Shown here in pieces: positions 22,915 through 32,520 of a stretch of 35,094 bases of DNA. Each line of letters starts with the position of its first letter. Position 1 is the stretch's first letter. Below the pieces are notes generated by a model. It saw nothing but the letters and a program-made list of their open reading frames with translations. It was not told where the DNA came from and did no database searches. This stretch comes from Coptodactyla brooksi (Eukaryota > Arthropoda > Insecta > Coleoptera > Scarabaeidae). The position numbers and the translations under genes are program-made. Location of the stretch: the NCBI GenBank assembly GCA_033557675.1, contig JAWQRM010000049.1, positions 1-35,094 on the forward strand, given 5' to 3'.

Positions 22915-23420
22915 AATTGATTTTTTTTAACCCGGAGGGTAGCGTTTACCCCAAACCAACTGTCCATTCTATTAAATCTATTGCGTCCAATAAACAAGCT
23001 TCTTAATCAATCGACATTGTTAAATCTCGTCCTCCCCCTCCCCTCCCCCAAAAAAAAACAACAATCGCGTCCGCCCAACGAGACATGCATAAAAGCGTAA
23101 TATAATTATAAAATGGCAATTTAAATATGCATCCAAAGGCACGTGCGCTGTTGTAACGTTCACCAGCTGAATACCAAACGTATTGATAAATTAATACTTT
23201 AATGCTCCCGTAGTTTTCACTTTTACCCTTCTTTTTCGTTTTGTTTTATAACAAAAAGAAAACCTTCGAAAAGTGTTCGACATGAACCGTGTAATGGAAT
23301 TTTACTAGTCAACATTGGACATTAGCCGAGAACATGCAAAATGGTCATTAAGAATAAACAAAGATTCATTTAACAACCTTGTAACACAACGAAGTTAATT
23401 TTAGTCCAACATTTTTAAAA
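22915..23420. other. Single-copy spacer
   Basis: It contains a C-rich run (CCTCCCCCTCCCCTCCCCC, about 23031-23049) followed by an A-run, then AT-rich sequence. No reading frame or RNA gene was recognised. Confidence 0.5.
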
Positions 23421-23556
23421 TACGAGGGTTGTAAATAGAGTAGAAAGATCGGGCATGCGCAAACAGGATAGGGTAACGCCATATCCTGTTTGCGCATGCC
23501 CGATCTTCTGCGACTTTCCCGACCGCGTTGCCACTACTTTATTTACAACCCTCGTA
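23421..23556. mobile_element. TA-flanked hairpin element with mariner-like ends
   Basis: The element is bounded by TA and its ends are exact inverted repeats (TACGAGGGTTGTAAATA at 23421-23437 against its complement at 23540-23556; the match continues 3 bp outward). A perfect inner 26-bp inverted repeat pairs 23445-23470 with 23482-23507 around an 11-bp loop. Aligning the two arms shows they are the same sequence, the left lacking about 27 bp, so the whole 136 bp folds into one long hairpin. The CGAGGG ends resemble those of some mariner-group elements, which is an inference. There is no coding capacity. Confidence 0.8.
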
Positions 23557-24099
23557 TTTCGACAGTATCGACTTTCAAACAAAAAATGTAAATAGAGCGA
23601 TTTGAAATTATTAAAACGTTTCGCCGGTTTATCGAATCAAGCAGCTTCGTTTCAGGCTTTTACGTTATTTACCGGGTTTTCCAATTAAAAACCTGCGAAA
23701 AATTTGCTTTTAAATTCGCGGCAGGACAAATTAAAATGTACAGGCTTAATAAAATGCGCTATTTTAGAAAAAAACTTTTTTGAATAGGCCGCGGACATTG
23801 TAAGGCCCTTTCATTCGAAAAATTCGAAAAAAAAATATAAATATTTTTTATATCTCATTAAAATGAACTTGAATGAACTAGTTTTAGGTGAAAAATTAGA
23901 AGGACTCGCGCGAGTTTAAATTGTTAGTTTTGCCCCACGGGTACGCGCCATAAATTTTATTTACGTCCATACGCAAACATTTTTTGGTAGGAAAAATTGC
24001 GCTGCGTTTTCGGGGGGGATAAAATAGCGCTATAAATTTCAAACTTAAATTATTTAAAATATCACTTTTTTTGCGATTAAACGGGCGACTTTCAAACGA
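23557..24099. other. Single-copy AT-rich spacer
   Basis: Several A/T homopolymer runs and no satellite landmark. Nothing supportable as a gene or RNA was seen. Confidence 0.5.
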
Positions 24100-24147
24100 T
24101 CGGCGCCAGCGCGCACGCGCCGGCGCGCGCGCGCCCGCCGCCGCGTC
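24100..24147. other. CG-alternating tract
   Basis: About 48 bp consist almost only of C and G with many CpG and GpC steps, including a (CG)n run (GCGCGCGCGC at about 24124-24133), inside AT-rich surroundings. Alternating purine-pyrimidine CG is the classic Z-DNA-prone sequence, and clustered CpG is unusual for this window. It could mark an unmethylated promoter-like element, but no transcript start was identified. Confidence 0.7.
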
Positions 24148-24614
24148 GATATCAGGTTATTGTAATGAATGTAAGTTTGCAAATTAACCCGCAAGTTCTT
24201 TGCCCTGCTGCACGGAGCATCTCTAAGTTAAATTAGTGCGCTGTCTCTATTTTGAGGAACCAAAAGGCACGCCAGTGCCGTATATATATGCATGGAAATT
24301 AGGTGTTTAGATACCTTGTTTGCAGTAAGTCTGCGTACCGCCCCCTCTCCACCCCCTCGCAGTATGAACTGACGCTAACCTGCACGGTAAATATTCATGA
24401 AGAATAAACTACACAAAGAGATATATACGCGTGAGGTTTTCATAATTTTTCATAAAAAAAAAATGCGCGGCTACGCAAAAATGCACGTCCTCCCTTTTTG
24501 ACTCCAAACTCGATTACACGTGGTATTCGCCATACGGGGTACGTCTTAATACCGGCGGCATGTTTGAGCGTTTTCGGTATTATCAAGACTAATATGCTTT
24601 TTGTTATTCCTGCT
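24148..24614. other. Single-copy spacer downstream of the CG tract
   Basis: It contains a C-rich patch (CCGCCCCCTCTCCACCCCC, about 24339-24357) and short (TA)n words. No gene was recognised. Confidence 0.45.
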
Positions 24615-24639
24615 TATATATATATATATATATATATAA
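24615..24639. repeat. (TA)n microsatellite 1
   Basis: About 12 TA dinucleotides in a row, directly visible. Confidence 0.95.
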
Positions 24640-24854
24640 TTGGTTGGAATATTCTCGTGAATGTTTAGTTTTCTGCTTTTACGTAAGACTTTTATGACTT
24701 TGAAATTTTGCTCCCTATTTTCTGGTAAATGGGAGATGTTCTGCGTAATTGGAGCCGTGCTTGTGTTTTATGTACATGTGCTCTTCATATCTGTCGCTGA
24801 ATTTTCTTCCTGTTTAGCAGATTTAATTCATTTTATATATATTATATAAAAAAC

Positions 24855-24879
24855 ATATATATATATATATATATATATT
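24855..24879. repeat. (TA)n microsatellite 2
   Basis: About 12 AT/TA dinucleotides, preceded by a shorter imperfect TATATATTATATAA run at about 24834-24848. The two microsatellites bracket a 63-codon frame (24661-24849) that I consider incidental. Confidence 0.95.
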
Positions 24880-25383
24880 ATAAATTTCCCAAATTTTACC
24901 ACTTCGATTTATAATCGTTTAAACGTTTCTGCGGTAAGTTAAAACTGACTCTGCACGTAAAATTTATCAACGAAACGTAAAACCCCGGGCTTAATTATAA
25001 GCCACAACTAAAACAATATGTATATTTGTTGTTCTTCGCGTAATTTAACGCAAACAGTAGGGGTGACCTAGCGGCAGACCTCCAGTTCAGGTCTGACGTA
25101 ACGAAATTGGTTTTCGAAATCGCATTTCTGACTCTGTCTTTGGCAATATTTCTTTAAAAATCCCTACAGGATAACCGACGGATGGCCGTACAAATCATAC
25201 GCTCAATTGATGTAATTTACTTCCCCACTTTCCGTTCGAACAAAAAAAAAAAGGTTGACAATTTTCTCTCCTTTGCGATATTTCGAAACCGCCCGTTGTT
25301 CCGTTTTATCGATCGATCGTTCGATCGTCGTCGTACTTTTACGATTAAGTGTTTAATTCAATTTACAAATGACTTTCTATAAT
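24880..25383. other. Single-copy spacer before Sat-D
   Basis: A small CGATCGATCG/TCGTCG simple-sequence patch lies at about 25309-25335 and an A-run at about 25241-25251. No gene was recognised. Confidence 0.5.
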
Positions 25384-26561
25384 TATTTAATTATTAGTAT
25401 AATGATGGGTGAACATTATATTTAAACCAGAGACAGGGTAAGAGAAAATCACGTACGATGTACATTTACTAGTTTTTGTATGTCAGTGTATTAAAATAGC
25501 ACAGAAATTGTTATATTAATTGTGAAAGAGAATATTTGTTATACCATTCGTAATAAAACATTCTTGCCAATGGTAGATTTTTATATAATTTTTATTTGAT
25601 ATATTTTAATAATTAAACTACATTAAGTAGTGTAATGATCGGTGAGCATTATATTTAAACCAGGGACAAGGTAAGAGAAATTCACGTACGATATACATCT
25701 ACTAGTTTTTACATAATGACAGTGTATTTGTTATATGAATTGTGGAAGCGAATATCTGTTATACCATTCGTTACACAGTTTTAGAAAAAGATTCATATCA
25801 ATAGAAGATATTTATATATTTTTTATTTGATACATTTTAATAATTAAACTGCATTAAGTAGTATAACGATGGATGAGCATTATATTTAAACCAGGGACAA
25901 GGTAAGAGAAATTCACGTACGATGTACATCTACTAGTTTTTATATAATGTCAGTGTATTAAAGTGGCACAGAATTTGTTATATGAATTGTGGAAGCGAAT
26001 ATCTGTTGTACCATTCGTTACAGAGTTTTAGTAAAACAATCGTAGATGTTTATATATTTTTTATTTGATATATTTTAATAATTAAACTACATTAAGTAGT
26101 GTAATGATCGGTGAGCATTATATGTAAACCAGGGACAAGGTAAGAGAAATTCACGTACGATGTACATCTACTAGTTTTTATATAATGTCAGTGTATTAAA
26201 GTGGCACAGAATTTGTTATATAAATTGTGGGAGCGAATATCTGTTGTACCATTCGTTACACAGTTTTAGTAAAACAATCGTAGATGTTTATATATTTTTT
26301 ATTTAATATATTTTAATAATTAAACTACATTAAGTAGTATAATGTTGGGCGAGCATTATATTTAAACCAAGGTCAAGGTAAGAGAAAATCACGTACGACG
26401 TACATTTACTGGTTTTTATATATTGTCAATGTATTGAAATTGCACAGAATTTGTTATATCAATTGTGGAAGCGAATATCTGTTATACCATCCGTTACACA
26501 GTTTTAGTAAAACATTCATATCTCATCGTAGATTTTTATATATTTTTTTATTTAATATATA

Positions 26562-26785
26562 CTCCTGTTTGTAAAAATTGCAACGCCATGTAGGATGTAT
26601 CAGAATTAAATGGAATTAATTCCACAAACGACCTATATTGATACAAATAAAAAATTAAATTTACAAAGCAAAAGCGTAACTCTGAATTTCTAATCATTTA
26701 GAGAGCACACCCTAATTTGCACTTACTGTAAATTTTAGCCCAATCGCGTGCCTTCATGGTGTTGCAATTTTCATAAGCATGAATG
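26562..26785. mobile_element. TIR element T, copy 1 (in Sat-D)
   Basis: Comparison with uninterrupted Sat-D units shows a foreign 224-bp segment inserted at a TA in ATATATTTTAATA, with TA on both sides (26560-26561 and 26786-26787). Inverted ends match imperfectly: TAAAAATTGCAACGCCATG near the left and the complement of TGAAAATTGCAACACCATG near the right. TGGAATTAATTCCA inside it is a perfect 14-bp palindrome. TA duplication and short TIRs suggest a non-autonomous Tc1/mariner-type element. Confidence 0.75.
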
Positions 26786-27289
26786 TATTTTAATAGTTAT
26801 ACTAAATTTACATATGTGACAAATAAGTAGTATAATGATGGGTAAGCACTATATTTAAACCAGTGTCAAGGTAAGAGAAATTCACGTACGATGTACATCT
26901 ACTGGTTTTTATATAATGACAGTGTATTCAAGTCGCACAGAAATTGTTATATGAATTGTGGAAGCGAATATTTCTTATACCATTCGTAATAAAACATTCT
27001 TACCAATGGTAGATTTTTATATATTTTTTTATTTGATATATTTTAATAATTAAACTACATTAAGTAGTATAATGTTGGATGAGCATTATATTTAAGCCAG
27101 TGTCAAGGTAAGAGAAAATCGCGTACGATGTACATTTACTAGCTTTTATATATTGTCAATGTATTGAAATTGCACAGAATTTGTTATATTAATTGTGGAA
27201 GGGAATATCTGTTATACCATCCGTTACACAGTTTTAGTAAAACATTCATATCAATCGTAGATTTTTATATATTTTTTATTTAATATATA

Positions 27290-27516
27290 CACCTGTTTGT
27301 AAAAATTGCAACGCCATGTAGGATGCATCAGAATTGAATGGAATTAATTCCACAAACGACCTGTATTGATACAAATAAAAACTTAAATTTACAAAGCAAA
27401 AGCGTAACTCTGAAATTCTAATCATTTGGAGAGCACACCCTAATTTGCACTTACTGAAAATTTTAGCCCAATCGCGTTACTACTTCATGGTGTTGCAATT
27501 TTCATAAGCATGAGTG
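27290..27516. mobile_element. TIR element T, copy 2 (in Sat-D)
   Basis: Same element at the same position in the Sat-D unit as copy 1, with TA on both sides (27288-27289 and 27517-27518). Flanking satellite is also shared, so copies 1 and 2 arose by duplication of a filled satellite block of about 730 bp rather than by two insertions. Confidence 0.78.
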
Positions 27517-27851
27517 TATTTTAATAGTTATACTAAATTTACATATGTGATAATTAAGTAGTATAATGATGGGTGAGCACTATATTTAAACCAGTGTCAA
27601 GGTAAGAGAAAATCACGGACGATGTACATTTACTAGTTTTTATATATTGTCAATGTATTGAAATTGCACAGAATTTGTTATATGAATTGTGGAAGCGAAT
27701 ATTTGTTATACCATTCGTAATAAAACATTCTTACCGATGGTAAGAATGATGGTAGATTTGTGGAAGGAAATATCTGTTATACCATCCGTTACACAGTTTT
27801 AGTAAAACATTTATATCAATCGTAGATTTTTATATATTTTTTGTTTAATAT

Positions 27852-28008
27852 GTACACCTGTTTGTAAAAATTGCAACGCCAAGTAGGATGTATCAGAATT
27901 GAATGGGATTAATTCCACAAACCACCTGCATTGATATAAATAAACGATTAAATTTACAAAGCAAAAGTGTAACAAAGCACACCCTGATTTGCACTTACTG
28001 TAAATTTA
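27852..28008. mobile_element. TIR element T, copy 3 (truncated)
   Basis: The left part of the element is present from CACCTGTTTGTAAAAATTGC, with an internal deletion of about 25-30 bp (the CTCTGAATTTCTAATC part is missing). The right TIR is lost; sequence leaves the element after GCACTTACTGTAAATTT. Confidence 0.7.
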
Positions 28009-28052
28009 AACAGTGCTAAGAATCAGTGTTTGATTTCAATACGGTTACAATA

Positions 28053-28370
28053 TATAAAAATTAGTAGAGGTCCATCGTACGTGATTTTCTCTTACCTTGA
28101 CAATGGTTTAAATATAATGCCCACTCATCATTATACTACTTAGTGTAGTTTAATTATTAAAATATATCAAAAAAATATATAAAGATCTACGATTGTATAA
28201 ATGTTTTACTAAAACTGTGTAACAGAAAAAACTAGTAGATGTACATCGTATGTGATTTTCTCTTACCTTGTCCCTGGCTTAAATCATCATTGCTCACATA
28301 TGTAAATTTAGTATAATTATTAAAATACACTAATGTTTATAAAAATTGCCATGAAGGAGTCACGCGAAAA
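28053..28370 (-). repeat. Inverted Sat-D units ending in part of element T
   Basis: Two partial Sat-D units appear in reverse orientation: CTCTTACCTTG and ACTAGTAGATGTACATCGTA are complements of forward unit boxes. They are followed at about 28325-28370 by the reversed right end of element T (AATGTTTATAAAAATTGC, then CATGAAG). The array therefore ends in an inverted segment, placing converging Sat-D units around about 28010-28060. Confidence 0.85.
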
Positions 28371-29289
28371 TGTAAAGTGGTGGGGGGTTAGGTCCAGAAG
28401 CGGTTTGTTTCTTCCACTCGTTCTGAAGTGTCATAAATTTTGTTTCTTATGTATGGGTCAATTCTTAACATTATTAATTATCATTTTTGTCGGTTTATCT
28501 CCGAATGGGACACCTGTTCGTCTAATAAAATGAGAGCCCAGTTCTAATTCGTCACTTTACGGGCCGTGAAGGAGCCTAATCGCGCTGACGGCATCCAAAC
28601 CTACCTTGGCTGATGATGGTGGCGATGTAGATGATGCCGATGGTGCAGTAACGATTCTGGGTGTTTTGCCTCTTCATAGTAAGGGTGGACCGAATTTAGA
28701 AGGGAGCACTCAAACGGTTCCGTGGATCTCGGAGGCACGTGCGCGCGAATTATCCGACCGGAAGTTCGCCGCTATCCGCACCAAACAACAGTCGGGCTGA
28801 AACTGTCCGAATCCACTTCAGCGCTCGCTGCCGCGCTCGAAAACTGCGCTGGCACCCAGCGTCTCTTGGAGACTGCACACCACATGTCCTAAACATCAAC
28901 CATTATGTTTAGCTCCAAGCGAATCATTGATCCCCACCTATTTGCTACTGACAGCGTCTTAACGTCTTACTCCATTTACTCCTCGTCATCAAACACATCG
29001 CCACGCGACTTATTTGTATGCCGACATCGAGAAACTTGATAGATTATTGCCAATATTGCCTGCCGGAACTGCAACTCGAGCTTTTCGAGCTTTTCCGCCG
29101 AAAGTATTTCCACGCTCCTTCAAAACGCAACCCCGAAACTGTTTAAGGTGGGTAACGGTCCTCCGTTATCTTCCTTCCACCTATTACACAAGTTCATCCC
29201 ATAAAAATGTCACCTGAAAGATAAATAATAGATATGAGGTCGGCTTTCGTACAATTTCGCTTTTATTAAAACATACGTCAAACTTAACC
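28371..29289. other. Single-copy, less AT-rich island
   Basis: Base composition shifts toward G+C at about 28545-28870 and 29000-29170 compared with Sat-D on the left and Sat-E on the right. It contains one plus-strand frame described separately, and a short direct duplication (CGAGCTTTT, 29078-29095). No transposon motif was recognised. Confidence 0.5.
28606..28800 (+). CDS. Possible partial exon, unrecognised (doubtful)
   Basis: A 64-codon frame opens at TTG with no in-frame ATG and ends at TGA (28798-28800). It is acidic at the start (Asp-rich, DDGGDVDDADG) and mixed later, without a domain I know. Its G+C content is higher than most of the window, which is the only reason to list it. No convincing splice acceptor was found just upstream. 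Chance openness in a GC-richer patch is the main alternative. Confidence 0.12.
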   Translation: MADDGGDVDDADGAVTILGVLPLHSKGGPNLEGSTQTVPWISEARARELSDRKFAAIRTKQQSG

Positions 29290-29334
29290 AAAAACCGACA
29301 GATCACGAGATCGTAAGAATTGATTGGTCCGTGC

Positions 29335-29485
29335 TGGATCAAGGTTAGGCCTCGATACACAGGCACAATCATTAGCAGGTCGAGAATGCGGTACACAATA
29401 AACGCCAACCGTGACCCACCGAAAGGTGCTGAGGTAGCAGCTCAGTCACCTTAATAATTAGTATATAAGCGGCGCTAGGTTAATA
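29335..29485 (-). repeat. Dispersed repeat C, reverse copy
   Basis: Read on the minus strand it gives CTTATATACTAATTATTAAG, GTGACTGAGCTGCTACCTCA, CACCTTTCGGTGGGTCACGG and TATCGAGGCCTAACCTTG, matching 17981-18095. It is about 35 bp longer in the CGGTT-to-TATCGAG interval than the forward copy. The minus-strand open frame at 29184-29408 falls largely inside it and is not treated as a gene. Confidence 0.75.
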
Positions 29486-29499
29486 ATAGATTATTCTGC

Positions 29500-30975
29500 A
29501 TCTTCGTCAATAAAAGCACCTCGTCTCAAAAAGAACCAAAAATCCTTCTCCATAAATAGAAGACAGGCTGGGCAAGAGAAATGGAGAAGACTTGATGAAC
29601 TTGATGAAGTGAAGGTAAATAACTATGTAATCAAATCCAACTAAGAAAAAGTTCAGAAAAAAGATTTCTTCAAGATAGAATAAGATGGCCTGGACAAGTG
29701 CTAGATTCACAAAACAGAAGAAATCCTATAAACAGAAGTCAGAATGAGGAAGAAATGAAGAAGGCTTCACGAAGTTGTGGAGAATTTCAAGAAGATGAAG
29801 GTAAATACGTGCATCATCAAAGCCACACAAAAATATGTTGAAAAAACATTACTCCAAGAAAGGATAAGATGACCTGGATACGTGAAAAAACCATAAAGAA
29901 GAAGATTTAAAAAAAACTGCATAAACAAAAGACATGAAACGAAAAAGACTTAATAAAGTTATGAAAAATGTCAAAGCATTGGAGTTAAATAACTATGTAA
30001 TCAAAGCCAAACATGTTAAAGACATTTCTCCAAGATAGAATAAATTGATTTGAACACGAAAAAAATATCACAAAATAGAAGAAACCCCATAAGCAGAGGA
30101 CAGAATGGGCAAAAGAAGTTGTGGAGAATTTGAAGCAGATGAAGGTAAATAACTATGTAATCAAATCCAAATAAGAAAAAGTTCAGAAAAACATTTCTTC
30201 GAGATAGAAGAAGATTGCTTGGACAGATGAAAGAACCACAAAACATAAGAAACCCCATAAACAGTAAACAAAATAAGGAGGAAATGGTCATAAAAACCAC
30301 AAAACAGAAGATTCAAAAGAACTCCATAAACACAAGATATGAAACGGAAAGAACTTGACGAAGTCATGAAGAATTTCAGAGCAATGGAGGAAAATAACTA
30401 TGTAATCGAATTCAATTTGTGGGAAATTTGAAGAAAACGAAGATAAATAACCATGTAATCACATCCAAATAAGAATAAGTTCAGAGAAACATTTCTTCGA
30501 GATAGAATAAGATGGCTTGGACAAGTGCTAGATTCACAAAACAGAAGAAATCCTATAAACAGAAGACAGAATGAGGAAGAAATGAAGAAGGCTTCGCGAA
30601 GTTGTGGAGAATTTCAAGAAGATGAAGGTAAATACGTACGTCATCAAAGCCACACAAGAACTAGTTGAGAAAACCATTTCTCCAGGAAAGGACAAGATAA
30701 CCTGAATACACGAAAAGACCATAAAGTGGAAGATTTCAAAAAACTCTATAAACAGAAGACATGAAATGAAAAAGGCTTAGCAGAAAGGTATCAACAAGTT
30801 GATACATTTCTCCAAGATGGAATAAAATGATCACATGCAAAATATCACAAAATAGAAGAAACGCAGAAGACAGAATGACCAGAAGAAATAAAGAAAGCTT
30901 GACGAAGTTGTGAATTTGAAGCAGAAGGTAAGTAACTATGTAATCAAATTCAAATAAGAACAAGTTTAGAAATTC
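29500..30975. repeat. Sat-E purine-rich tandem array with RT-tail-like translation
   Basis: Diverged units of about 160-190 bp are marked by GATAGAATAAGATGGCYTGG (near 29674, 30033, 30500 and variants), ACAGAAGAAAYCCYATAAACA, GAAGTTGTGGAGAATTT and GAAGGTAAATAACTATGTAA. A longer period is evident: about 29645-29950 is repeated nearly intact from about 30472, about 826 bp away. In forward translation, pieces such as RIRWPGQV and LDELDEVKVNNYVIKS resemble the R-x-R-W-x-G-H-V and W-x-D-E-x-x-x-D-x-x-x-x-G-V-x-N-W signature at the C-terminus of non-LTR reverse transcriptases, but in different frames with stops between. The minus-strand hydrophobic frames in this region are shadows of the purine-rich strand. 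Confidence 0.88.
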
Positions 30976-30984
30976 GACACTACC

Positions 30985-31110
30985 CGTCAAATTACAATTA
31001 AATGTGCAGGTAAGACCCAATCTGTAATCACTGCAACGCTCCAATCACAGGATAAATACGGAGCGACACAACACACATATGTATCGAACGGGTCTTTAAG
31101 CACGTATATA
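30985..31110 (-). repeat. Dispersed repeat R fragment, reverse copy 3
   Basis: Read on the minus strand it carries GTGTCGCTCCGTATTTATCC, GATTGGAGCGTTGCAGTGAT and GGTCTTACCTGCACATTTAA, matching the centre of repeat R at about 15340-15450 and 17660-17740. It directly follows Sat-E. The frame at 30736-31044 overlaps it and is not a gene. Confidence 0.8.
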
Positions 31111-31987
31111 ACTTATGAGAGCCGTGCTTGCAAAAATGTAATTGTAGCTACTGAATAATTGTCTTTGCGTTTATCTGGCTCGTCTGGGCGTAAATCGCGA
31201 ATCTCGCTATTGCAGCTAGTTACAACTTCTTCAGATATCCTCGGCGATGGGGACGAGAGGACGAAACGTAGTTAAACTGGAATTGGCGAAATTTAACGAT
31301 GTTTAGTCTGGCGCAGTTCATTCAGTCCGGTAAGAGAAAATATGTAAAATACATAACTTTCGGGTGGTTCCGCTGGATGCGAGGACGAGCGGCTCGTGTA
31401 GAGGGAGTGGCGCGAGGTTAAGATGATGTCTGAGCAGCGACAAAACGTAAGATGGATGGACCGAGTACGCTGTGACCCGGATGAATGTTTGATGGAGCCG
31501 GCAGTATATGTGAATTGCTGTCTCGAGGCAGGGGCATGCCTTATGCAGCGGGCGTATGCATAATCTAAGAATCCTTGTTCAAAGTTCGTTTCCCAACATT
31601 CGTCGGTGTTATTTTCATTGTGCGTTTTCGACCCGCACCGCCTTATTAGCATATTTTCTTTGTCCCTGTCTTCTTTTTCTTTTCCCTTTTTTTTTATTTG
31701 TTAGCGCCACGTTCTACCGCAACGGCTCTTAAGTATACCGATTTCATTCCCCGGGTCAAATGAAAAGTTTTACGGTCCACAAACGGGTCCGAGTTTTTCA
31801 ATCTCAATGACGAAAACCTCGTGCGCGCAACAAGCGACTCGGAACATAATAGACTTTATTAACTAACGCTTCACGCCGCGTACGCTCCTCTCATCGAAGC
31901 AAATCAAAATATCAATAAACAACACCCCGCTAGATTCTGTCCTGGACCGATCCTCCCACCACTTTCCCAAAGGCCACGCCCTCCGGA
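31111..31987. other. Single-copy spacer with an unrecognised minus-strand frame
   Basis: A minus-strand frame at 31293-31652 (119 codons) is rich in Ser, Arg, Thr and His and has no recognisable domain, signal peptide or membrane segment. A pyrimidine-rich run lies at about 31660-31698. The region after it is single copy. I do not call a gene. Confidence 0.45.
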
Positions 31988-32034
31988 GAGGGGCGCGAAC
32001 CGCAAGGCGGGAAGCCTTGTGGTTCGCGCCCCTC
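31988..32034. repeat. GC-rich 21-bp hairpin
   Basis: GAGGGGCGCGAACCGCAAGGC (first base 31988, last base 32008) pairs with 32014-32034 around a 5-base GGGAA loop. The single non-Watson-Crick position is a G-T pair. The stem is much more GC-rich than the surroundings. A bare hairpin of this kind could be a foldback remnant, a small structured RNA or a replication-pausing site. The stem is short for a typical insect pre-miRNA, and no terminator-type T run follows. Confidence 0.85.
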
Positions 32035-32520
32035 AAAGAGTGGGGTCAAAATTAAACCCTCAAATCTCAGTTGTCTGAACCTAGTAAGCCCACATTAAAT
32101 TGAAGTGTTTGACCTCGAAATTATGGGGCGTGTTCAAATGAAACCAGTTCGACAGTTCTGATGAGCAGAATATATATAAAGGAATCCAAAAATTGAATAA
32201 AATAGAAAGAAAAGGTTCGAAAATTTGCGGACAGACGGAGACTGCGACACCGTTTCTTCAGAGCTGGAATTTACGTTATGTTATTTGTTATTCGGTATTT
32301 TAGATATCAGTACTCAGACTTACGTGTATCATCTTAATTTCGTAATATTTACCGTGTTGATCTGGTTGGTAATTGACACCAAAGGTCAATAAACCAATAT
32401 CTATCAGTCTTCTGAGGCATGTGAATGCATTCACATGTTAAACGACCCCCCCTGCAGTCCAGCGCCAGATTCCGAAGTCTATAATCACATTCTAAGCCTT
32501 CGCACCGCATTGTACAACAA
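32035..32520. other. Single-copy spacer with a 20-bp palindrome
   Basis: CATGTGAATGCATTCACATG at 32418-32437 is a perfect 20-bp palindrome. No gene was recognised; the minus-strand frame at 32349-32657 crosses into dispersed repeat R. Confidence 0.6.

Larger units (their letters stand above)
25384..28052 (+). repeat. Sat-D tandem array, about 235 bp period
   Basis: The word TAGTATAATGATGGGTGAGC (or a variant) recurs near 25394, 25628, 25858, 26096, 26334, 26827, 27066 and 27558. Simple units are 230-239 bp. The two spacings of about 492 bp each contain one inserted TIR element of about 225 bp. Each unit holds ATTTAAACCAG, GACAAGGTAAGAGAAA, CACGTACGATGTACAT, ACAGAATTTGTTATAT and TTTTAATAATTAAACTACAT boxes. 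A recombination scar is visible at about 27720-27770, where part of a unit is missing. No coding potential. Confidence 0.94.

Noticed and set aside
25060..25105. Stretch with GGTGACCTAGCGGCAGACC and TTCAGGTCTGACG that superficially recalls a tRNA or a short stem.
   Set aside because: No acceptor stem, anticodon arm or T-loop consensus could be drawn.
19139..28330. Regularly spaced repeats considered as a CRISPR array.
   Set aside because: Units are 230-350 bp with diverged bodies, not 25-40 bp exact repeats with unique spacers, and the context is eukaryotic.
29507..31044. Several minus-strand frames encoding hydrophobic, Phe/Leu-rich peptides that could be mistaken for membrane proteins.
   Set aside because: They are complements of the purine-rich Sat-E repeat, so hydrophobicity follows from the pyrimidine-rich strand.
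31293..31652. 119-codon minus-strand frame rich in Ser/Arg/Thr.
   Set aside because: No motif or homology I recognise; likely chance openness.
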